From NCBI GenBank assembly GCA_030064795.1, contig JASJEI010000332.1, positions 1 through 6,248 on the forward strand: a DNA stretch of 6,248 nt, written 5' to 3'. The stretch is from Pleurocapsa sp. MO_226.B13. Lineage in GTDB: Bacteria > Cyanobacteriota > Cyanobacteriia > Cyanobacteriales > Xenococcaceae. The notes under the pieces are model-generated. The model worked only from the letters and a program-made list of their open reading frames with translations. It was not told the DNA's origin and ran no database searches. The position numbers and the translations under genes are program-made. Shown one piece after another: positions 1-3,601 of this stretch (the stretch's first letter is position 1; every line of letters starts with the position of its first letter).

Positions 1-97
1 CTTTAGTCTCACTTATTATTCACCATTACCTAACGCTATGCTTGTCACTTCGGCCAAACCCCGATCATGGCCAAATTCTCATCCTCAACTCAAGGCG

Positions 98-105
98 GCG
101 ATCGC
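98..105. repeat. HIP1 octamer GCGATCGC (one of seven)
   Basis: This is a perfect HIP1 octamer inside a longer near-palindrome (GGCGGCGATCGCCGTC, 94-109). Further perfect copies lie at 1288-1295, 1402-1409, 2080-2087, 2607-2614, 4972-4979 and 5914-5921, mostly inside coding sequence. HIP1 over-representation is a known cyanobacterial genome signature and is the main basis for assigning the source group. Confidence 0.95.
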
Positions 106-138
106 CGTCTCCAACCCAGCCTTGCCTTAATAATTTGA

Positions 139-330
139 ACCTCATTGCGCATCTCGTGGGATAATGAAATCTATCAATAGAATCTAAAACAAACGCTACA
201 AGAGCTAACGAAGAAACCTTAAAAAAACAATATTGAAAATGTTACTAATCCGATTGTTAATAAGGCTTTAGATAGTAAAAAGTCAGTGCCGAAAGTACAT
301 CAATCAAGTTTATTCGATTACTTAAAATAG
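139..330 (+). pseudogene. Decayed reading-frame remnant, C-terminal part of an unidentified protein
   Basis: A single frame reads as protein-like sequence through two internal stops, TAG at 178-180 and TAA at 220-222, and ends at TAG 328-330. The three pieces read SLRISWDNEIYQ, NLKQTLQELTKKP and a 35-residue end with DNA-binding-like Lys/Asn content that finishes in VHQSSLFDYLK. Both stops would become glutamine codons (CAG, CAA) by one C-to-T reversal each, which fits a gene disabled by transitions. No frameshift is needed to join the pieces. There is no start codon in the remnant and no homologue that I recognise. The reading could be chance, since the region is AT-rich. No other feature is visible in positions 1-392. 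Confidence 0.35.
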
Positions 331-337
331 CTCGTAA

Positions 338-347
338 GATAGCTATC
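338..347. repeat. 10-bp perfect palindrome
   Basis: GATAGCTATC lies between the end of the decayed frame and the start of the DUF4326-type gene. It could be an operator half-site pair or chance; no second copy was noticed upstream of the other genes. Confidence 0.2.
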
Positions 348-392
348 GCCATCTCCGATTGGTGAAATTAATTCAACTGTTTTTAATTGATT

Positions 393-818
393 ATGCCAAT
401 CGACATTCTTAAGTACAATCGCCAATTATTAACCCGACCTGACATAATTTTCTGCGGTAGAAAAAGTGGAAATCCAGAACTAATTGGTCTGGGTAATCCT
501 TTTTCTCATCAACCCAATAGTAATGCCGTATTTATAGTTAATTCTCTGGAAGAATCTTTAATGTCATATCGTTCGTGGCTGTGGAAATTATTAAAAGCCT
601 ATCGAGAAAAGAAAATCGCCACCCTGCAACTGTGGGAAATGGTTTATCTCAATCGAGTTTTACATTTAGCCAGACTAATTAGAGAAAAGCAAGTAAGTGG
701 ATTAATGTGCTTTTGTACCAACATTAATAACTATAAATATAGCAAAAAAAAAGAGATAAAGTGTCATACTCAAATCTTATATGGAGCTTGCATTTGGCTG
801 GATAATAATTTAAATTAA
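393..818 (+). CDS. DUF4326-type protein
   Basis: This 141-residue protein has the landmarks of the DUF4326 family. There is an FCGRKSGNP stretch (residues 20-28) and a GNPFSH motif (34-39), then an aromatic YRSWLW segment (59-64) in a helical middle. It ends with CFC (106-108), CH (124-125) and a final IL..A..WL. The family end is normally L-x-C-x-C...C-H-x-x-x-L, so Cys106, Cys108, Cys124 and His125 may bind a metal. The insert between CFC and CH is longer and more Lys/Asn-rich than usual. DUF4326 proteins are small, of unknown function, and common in phages and plasmids. I chose ATG 393; an in-frame TTG at 387 would add two residues. No convincing Shine-Dalgarno sequence is present, and the gene is separated from the next by about 100 bases. 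Confidence 0.75.
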   Translation: MPIDILKYNRQLLTRPDIIFCGRKSGNPELIGLGNPFSHQPNSNAVFIVNSLEESLMSYRSWLWKLLKAYREKKIATLQLWEMVYLNRVLHLARLIREKQVSGLMCFCTNINNYKYSKKKEIKCHTQILYGACIWLDNNLN

Positions 819-870
819 TTTGGCAATTATATCTAGTAATTATTTAATTCTTAACCTCGAGCGCAGTATA

Positions 871-882
871 GGGCTACCGCCC
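871..882. repeat. Short GGGC-TACC-GCCC hairpin
   Basis: A 4-bp GC stem with a TACC loop lies in the 101-base gap between the DUF4326-type gene and the next small gene. It has the same design (GGGC, short loop, GCCC) as two hairpins inside the DUF3987 gene at 4443-4452 and 4562-4572. No U-tract follows, so it does not look like an intrinsic terminator. It is most likely a dispersed palindrome. Confidence 0.35.
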
Positions 883-919
883 CGAATATTGGCTAAAAAT
901 TCACGCTTTGATTGCCATT

Positions 920-1084
920 ATGAAAACCAAACAAACAATAAGCTTAAATAATAACCTAGCCAGAGAAAAAACTAAAAACAACCAACAAACTCAAGATAAT
1001 AATATCGAATCATCAAAGCATTTAATAGCCAGAATTGAGCAAGAACGCGACTACTTTCATACCTGTATCAATAGTCAATATTAA
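920..1084 (+). CDS. Small hypothetical protein, 54 residues
   Basis: The frame starts MKTKQTISLN and ends CINSQY. It is very polar, rich in Asn, Gln and Lys, with a likely helix over residues 33-48 (KHLIARIEQERDYFHT). It stops 11 bases before the Gp157-type gene, and the ribosome-binding site of that gene lies in the gap, so the two are probably co-transcribed. No Shine-Dalgarno sequence stands before ATG 920. TTG 908 is an in-frame alternative start, and the frame is open back to 872. I recognise no family. Its position and protein-like composition argue for a real gene, but the AT-rich context leaves chance possible. Confidence 0.5.
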   Translation: MKTKQTISLNNNLAREKTKNNQQTQDNNIESSKHLIARIEQERDYFHTCINSQY

Positions 1085-1085
1085 G

Positions 1086-1091
1086 AAGGAG
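1086..1091 (+). promoter_or_regulatory. Strong Shine-Dalgarno site for the Gp157-type gene
   Basis: AAGGAG lies four bases before ATG 1096. It is the only near-consensus ribosome-binding site among the rightward genes, which suggests that the Gp157-type protein is the most efficiently initiated product of the operon. It also fixes the start codon. Confidence 0.8.
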
Positions 1092-1095
1092 AAAA

Positions 1096-1641
1096 ATGAG
1101 CCTAGCTACTCAAGTTCTAAAATACAGTTCCAAGCGAGCAGTTGAATTATGGAATCTACTCAAACAAGCCAAAGATGAGTCGGACATTGAAATCTTAACT
1201 ACCTCATTTTTACAGCACAAATCCGACCAGGAAGTAGCCATCGATGCCGTGGCTGAAGTAGCCGAACAGATTGATGCTGAAATCAAAGCGATCGCCGCTA
1301 GAAAACAATATCTCGTCGAACTTCACAATCGAGCCATCGAGCGACTTAAAAGTAAAAAAGAAACCATCGATAAAACCATCATCAAACTATACGAAGCAGG
1401 AGCGATCGCAATTAAGACAGAAGGTTTGTCTAGAACTATCAAAATTCAAACCAATCCTCCAAGCTGTGAAGTGTTAATCCCGACTCAAGATTTACCCGAA
1501 GAATATCGCTATGAAAAGGTCGAGATTAGAGCCGATAAGAAAGCCATCACCCAAGCTTGGAAAGAAGGGATTGAAGTAGAAGGGACAGAAGTATTCCAAA
1601 AACAGCGAGTTGTTTACGAATTAAGCAAGGACATTACCTAA
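1096..1641 (+). CDS. Siphovirus Gp157 family protein
   Basis: The 181-residue length and layout match the Gp157 family (first described in Streptococcus thermophilus phages). Residues 15-100 form a long charged helix or coiled coil rich in Glu, Lys and Ala, with AEQIDAEIKAIAARK and AIERLKSKKETIDK as core repeats. A beta-rich end follows, with SRTIKIQTNPPSCEVL (112-127), LPEEYRYEK (133-141) and the family-typical DKKAITQAWKEGIEVEG (147-163), then the last strand. The molecular role is not settled. Family members sit in phage early regions beside recombination and single-strand-DNA proteins, and one was linked to phage resistance. ATG 1096 is supported by AAGGAG at 1086-1091. The stop is one base before the next start (TAAGATG), which indicates translational coupling. 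Two HIP1 sites lie in the gene, so it is adapted to a cyanobacterial host. Confidence 0.9.
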   Translation: MSLATQVLKYSSKRAVELWNLLKQAKDESDIEILTTSFLQHKSDQEVAIDAVAEVAEQIDAEIKAIAARKQYLVELHNRAIERLKSKKETIDKTIIKLYEAGAIAIKTEGLSRTIKIQTNPPSCEVLIPTQDLPEEYRYEKVEIRADKKAITQAWKEGIEVEGTEVFQKQRVVYELSKDIT

Positions 1642-1642
1642 G

Positions 1643-2017
1643 ATGACAGATACCTCAAAAACTCCACCACCCGAACCCTACGAGCTAGATAAATGCACCG
1701 TCAAAATAGTTCTGTTATTGCATCCATGCCAAACAGATGCCAACGATTCTGACTGTACTATTGCCATTAGCACCCATAACGATCTTCCTCTAACTAAAAT
1801 AGTCAAGCGAGCGCAATTAAATTTGTCCGAACCGATAAAAGATTTACTTGAAGAATTAAAAGCCGATTTACCCCAACGAGAATTCCACGCTCGCGTCAAG
1901 CAAAGTAAAACTAGTAAGCAAAAAACTACTAAGACTACTAAATCTAGTAAATCTGGTAGAACTTCTCAGCTGGCTGAATCTGACACTTCAACTATCAAAC
2001 AAGTTCAATTATTCTAG
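1643..2017 (+). CDS. Hypothetical protein, 124 residues, possibly PRTRC protein E-like
   Basis: The N-terminal part (residues 17-85) alternates strand-like and helical segments: CTVKIVLLLHP (18-28), CTIAISTHND (38-47), then SEPIKDLLEELKADLP (62-77). The tail (87-107) is a low-complexity Lys/Ser/Thr stretch, probably disordered, and the protein ends in VQLF. The start follows the Gp157-type stop by one base, and the next gene begins 8 bases after this one. A protein with a strand-rich start, an E-L-x-x-x-L helix and a basic low-complexity tail, directly before a protein C-like gene, recalls PRTRC system protein E. This is inference from order and shape, not from a clear motif. A single-strand-binding accessory protein is another possibility. 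It has no signal peptide or convincing membrane segment. Confidence 0.75.
   Translation: MTDTSKTPPPEPYELDKCTVKIVLLLHPCQTDANDSDCTIAISTHNDLPLTKIVKRAQLNLSEPIKDLLEELKADLPQREFHARVKQSKTSKQKTTKTTKSSKSGRTSQLAESDTSTIKQVQLF
1905..1965 (+). repeat. Low-complexity ACT/AGT/AAA codon repeat
   Basis: Codons for Lys, Thr and Ser recur as AAA-ACT-AGT-AAG, ACT-ACT-AAG, ACT-ACT-AAA and TCT-AGT-AAA, giving the basic tail of the 124-residue protein. The repetition is visible at DNA level as well as protein level, so slippage-driven expansion is likely. Confidence 0.55.
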
Positions 2018-2025
2018 TTAAAACC

Positions 2026-2211
2026 ATGAGCGATAAAGTTACTGTCGTTTTTGAGGGTAAGGAATACCCCATTGATGCGGCGATCGCAGCAGATGATAAT
2101 AAACTTCGACAAATTTTATCTCCCTTTATTCCCGCAGCTGCCAATGCCAAAATTCAGCGAGAAGACGGTCAATCAATTCAAATAATCAAACAGGCAGGTA
2201 CTAAAGGATGA
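2026..2211 (+). CDS. Ubiquitin-like small protein, PRTRC protein C / Prok_Ub-like
   Basis: This 61-residue protein starts with a beta-hairpin pattern (KVTVVFEGKEYPIDAA, residues 4-19). A helix follows (NKLRQILSPFIPAAANA, 25-41), then a strand pair (KIQREDG...IQIIKQ) and the C-terminal AGTKG. A compact beta-grasp-like order ending in A-G-T-K-G is the hallmark of PRTRC system protein C and related prokaryotic ubiquitin-like proteins (Prok_Ub). In those systems the gene usually travels with E1-like ThiF, JAB and E2-like genes. None of these is in this window, so conjugation activity cannot be claimed. The last residue is glycine, as needed for C-terminal activation, but a single Gly after Lys is not the diglycine of ubiquitin. 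The gene follows its neighbour by 8 bases and its TGA overlaps the next ATG (ATGA). It contains a HIP1 site. Confidence 0.7.
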   Translation: MSDKVTVVFEGKEYPIDAAIAADDNKLRQILSPFIPAAANAKIQREDGQSIQIIKQAGTKG

Positions 2212-2708
2212 ATAATGAAGGCAGAAGGCGCAAAGGCGATTCGGTTCGCCGCATGCAGGCAGAGGGCAGAAGGGAGCAGTTAATCGAGAATCCTGAGAAT
2301 TATCCTATAAGTTTGCCTCTTGCTGTCGATCTCCAGAACCCACCAATTACTATTTGTTCGTCTAATGCTTCACATCTTAATAGAAGTAACCCAAAATCGG
2401 GAAGGCAATCAATTGAACCTTCTGCCTCCTGCCCTCTTCCCTCTGCCTTTCCTCGCGACAGCGAGGATTCTCCACTTAAATATCTACGTTGTAGTCCAGA
2501 AACCATCAATCCTGCTATTGTTACAGCACGGCAGATTCAACATCTCGAACTGTCTGGAAAAATAACTCCAGAGATGATGGAACAATTAGCCCAAGAAGCC
2601 CAAGGTGCGATCGCTCAAGGCAAACAAGCCATTGCCGATTACAATTACAGTCTCCAACAACTAAAATCAGCTAGTTCCCAATCCAATTGCATTCCGTGGG
2701 GATTTTGA
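2208..2708 (+). CDS. Hypothetical protein, 166 residues, N-terminal half built from repeat DNA
   Basis: The start overlaps the previous stop (ATGA), so it is probably translated by coupling. Residues 1-24 (MNNEGRRRKG...QAEGRREQ) and about 66-84 (EPSASCPLPSAF) are direct translations of AGAAGGC-type heptamers read in opposite orientations. The part that looks like native protein is residues 89-152: SPLKYLRCSPETINPAIVTARQIQHL, then a helical LSGKITPEMMEQLAQEAQGAIAQGKQAIADYNYSLQQL. It ends CIPWGF. I recognise no family. The likely history is a gene that took a repeat insertion near its start and kept an open frame, or was re-started from the upstream overlap. If the true product is shorter there is no good downstream start before Met123. 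A HIP1 site lies in the helical part. Confidence 0.6.
   Translation: MNNEGRRRKGDSVRRMQAEGRREQLIENPENYPISLPLAVDLQNPPITICSSNASHLNRSNPKSGRQSIEPSASCPLPSAFPRDSEDSPLKYLRCSPETINPAIVTARQIQHLELSGKITPEMMEQLAQEAQGAIAQGKQAIADYNYSLQQLKSASSQSNCIPWGF
2217..2467. repeat. STRR-like inverted-arm element 1, inside the 166-residue gene
   Basis: The left arm (2217-2279) contains AGAAGGC, AGAGGGC and AGAAGGG units. The right arm (2419-2452) contains their reverse complements (CCTTCTGCCTCCTGCCC... ). The spacer of about 140 bases between the arms shows no clear repeat. Small palindromes sit at the edges: GGCGA-6-TCGCC (2235-2250) and the 7-bp stem TCCTCGC-GACA-GCGAGGA (2450-2467). The arms are less regular than those of the second element at 4353-4616, so this copy is probably older or composite. 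Confidence 0.6.
2450..2467. repeat. Hairpin TCCTCGC-GACA-GCGAGGA
   Basis: A perfect 7-bp stem with a GACA tetraloop abuts the right heptamer arm of element 1. It is translated as part of FPRDSED. No U-tract follows, so a terminator is unlikely. Confidence 0.6.
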
Positions 2709-2734
2709 GCGCGCATCTGTAAAATTAGTATATA
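2705..2734 (+). promoter_or_regulatory. Possible sigma-70-type promoter for the Uma2 gene
   Basis: TTGAGC (2705-2710) and TATATA (2729-2734) are separated by 18 bases and lie in the 62-base gap before the Uma2 start. The -35 match is moderate and the region is AT-rich, so this is a weak prediction. Overlapping TATAAA at 2733-2738 is an alternative -10. Confidence 0.25.
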
Positions 2735-2770
2735 TAAACCAAATCAGTAGATTATTGGGGTAATAACACT

Positions 2771-3313
2771 ATGACAACATTAGCCAAATGGTCGGTCGAT
2801 GATTACCACCTCATGATTGAAAGCGGAGTTCTAAATAACCGCTCTGTAGAATTATTAGAAGGAGAAATTGTTGAGATGAGTCCCGAAGGGCCATTACACA
2901 GGTTCACTAACGATACAGTAGCCGAATACCTACGAGAATTACTGCGCGGACGAGCAAAAGTATTTGAGGCACACCCAATTACACTTTCTAATTCAGAACC
3001 CGAACCCGATATTGCTATAGTTCGCCTGCCGAATAGCAATTATTTGACTCGCCATCCCTATCCCGAAGATATTTATTGGTTAATAGAAATCTCTAACACT
3101 ACTCTAGAAGAAGACTTGGGTAGAAAGAAAAAAATCTACGCCAATGCAGGTATCGATGAATATTGGGTTATCAATTTAAAAACTAAAGAAATAATTATCT
3201 TTAGAGAACCATCTGGTAACGATTACAAAACCAAGTTTACAGTTAATGAAGGTACGATTACCCCAATTGCTTTTCAAGATATTCAAATTGAAGTGGCAAA
3301 ACTACTCAACTAG
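2771..3313 (+). CDS. Uma2 family endonuclease (DUF820)
   Basis: The 180-residue length is normal for the Uma2 (DUF820) family of PD-(D/E)XK-fold putative nucleases. Family landmarks appear in order: WSVDDYHLMIESGVL (7-21), VELLEGEIVEMSP (26-38), His43, the catalytic-type PEPDIAIV with Asp80 (77-84), IYWLIEIS with Glu106 (101-108), and DLGRKKKIYANAGIDEYWVI (115-134) carrying the basic Lys119-121 and the conserved Y-A-x-A-G-I-x-E-Y-W. All residues expected for catalysis are present, so the gene looks intact. Cyanobacteria carry many paralogues; substrates and biological role are largely unknown. ATG 2771 is preceded by a weak GGGG (2757-2760). A 62-base gap separates it from the upstream operon, and its stop overlaps the end of a convergent small frame by 8 bases. 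Confidence 0.92.
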   Translation: MTTLAKWSVDDYHLMIESGVLNNRSVELLEGEIVEMSPEGPLHRFTNDTVAEYLRELLRGRAKVFEAHPITLSNSEPEPDIAIVRLPNSNYLTRHPYPEDIYWLIEISNTTLEEDLGRKKKIYANAGIDEYWVINLKTKEIIIFREPSGNDYKTKFTVNEGTITPIAFQDIQIEVAKLLN

Positions 3314-3470
3314 AAGAGTTATTCGATTTAGCAGTACCGTACTCAATTTCCAAAAGCTCTAGTAGCTTTTCTTCCAAAGGCTCTAAATAAGGTTTATCGA
3401 GTTTAGCCAAACCGTTAAGAATCCATAGTGCGGCAGTATCCAAACCACATTTTTCATGTAGTCGGCTCAT
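3306..3470 (-). CDS. Small hypothetical protein, 54 residues, end of the DUF3987 operon
   Basis: The frame begins MSRLHEKCGLDTAALWILNG and continues as a helical, Leu/Glu-rich LEPLEEKLLELLEIEYG with a polar Ser/Asn tail. I prefer ATG 3470 because GGGGTGA stands directly before it. That motif contains the TGA stop of the preceding 42-codon frame (TGAGAATG), a classic coupling arrangement. An in-frame ATG at 3491 would add seven residues but has no ribosome-binding site. The 3' end overlaps the Uma2 stop region by 8 bases, tail to tail. No family is recognised. The amphipathic helix suggests a small partner or regulatory protein. It could instead be the second half of one frameshifted gene with the 42-codon frame. 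Confidence 0.5.
   Translation of the reverse strand: MSRLHEKCGLDTAALWILNGLAKLDKPYLEPLEEKLLELLEIEYGTAKSNNSSS
3352..3370 (+). terminator. Weak hairpin with T-run after Uma2
   Basis: AAAAGCT-CTAGT-AGCTTTT followed by CTT lies 39 bases after the Uma2 stop on the plus strand. The stem has only two G-C pairs and the sequence also encodes the helix of the convergent 54-residue protein, so it is at best a weak terminator. Confidence 0.22.
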
Positions 3471-3472
3471 TC

Positions 3473-3601
3473 TCACCCCAATATCTTCCATTTGTTTGCA
3501 TTCGATTTCTGAATAATTTCGATTACTTCTACTCCCAACCCCAGACTTACAGCTACCGCTGCCTCTAGTCCATTATTATTAGCAGAGTTGGATGAGGTCA
3601 T
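3473..3601 (-). CDS. Very small hypothetical protein, 42 residues
   Basis: The frame reads MTSSNSANNNGLEAAVAVSL, then a hydrophobic helix or strand GLGVEVIEIIQK, and ends KWKILG. Its ATG lies 20 bases inside the end of the DUF3987-type gene in another frame. Its TGA is two bases before the ATG of the following 54-residue frame. Such chained overlaps suggest translational re-initiation down a leftward mRNA. No strong Shine-Dalgarno sequence precedes the start, and no family is recognised. It could be chance, or the first half of a gene split by a frameshift. Confidence 0.35.
   Translation of the reverse strand: MTSSNSANNNGLEAAVAVSLGLGVEVIEIIQKSNANKWKILG
3573..3581 (-). other. Triple in-frame stop TAA-TAA-TAA
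   Basis: The DUF3987-type frame ends in three consecutive TAA codons formed by an AAT trinucleotide run. In the overlapping 42-codon frame the same run encodes Asn-Asn-Asn. Read-through into the downstream small frames is therefore very unlikely, although the 54-residue frame lies in the same register. Confidence 0.9.

Noticed and set aside
100..178. Minus-strand frame with SLSHEMRNEVQIIKARLG, resembling a histidine-kinase H-box
   Set aside because: It is 23 codons between stops, has no flanking kinase sequence, and lies opposite the more coherent decayed plus-strand frame. The similarity is short enough to be chance.
1271..1477. 68-codon plus-strand frame inside the Gp157-type gene
   Set aside because: It overlaps a well-recognised gene in another frame, with no ribosome-binding site or family resemblance.
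2215..2283. 22-codon frame starting at ATG 2215 with AAAGG before it
   Set aside because: It consists almost entirely of heptamer-repeat translation (MKAEGAKAIRF...) and stops at once after the arm. The longer frame from 2208 is better.
2300..2565. Open frames on both strands across element 1 (81 and 69 codons)
   Set aside because: Heptamer repeats are stop-free in every frame, so long spurious frames are expected here.
2803..3039. 78-codon minus-strand frame opposite Uma2
   Set aside because: It is the antisense shadow of a strongly conserved family gene.
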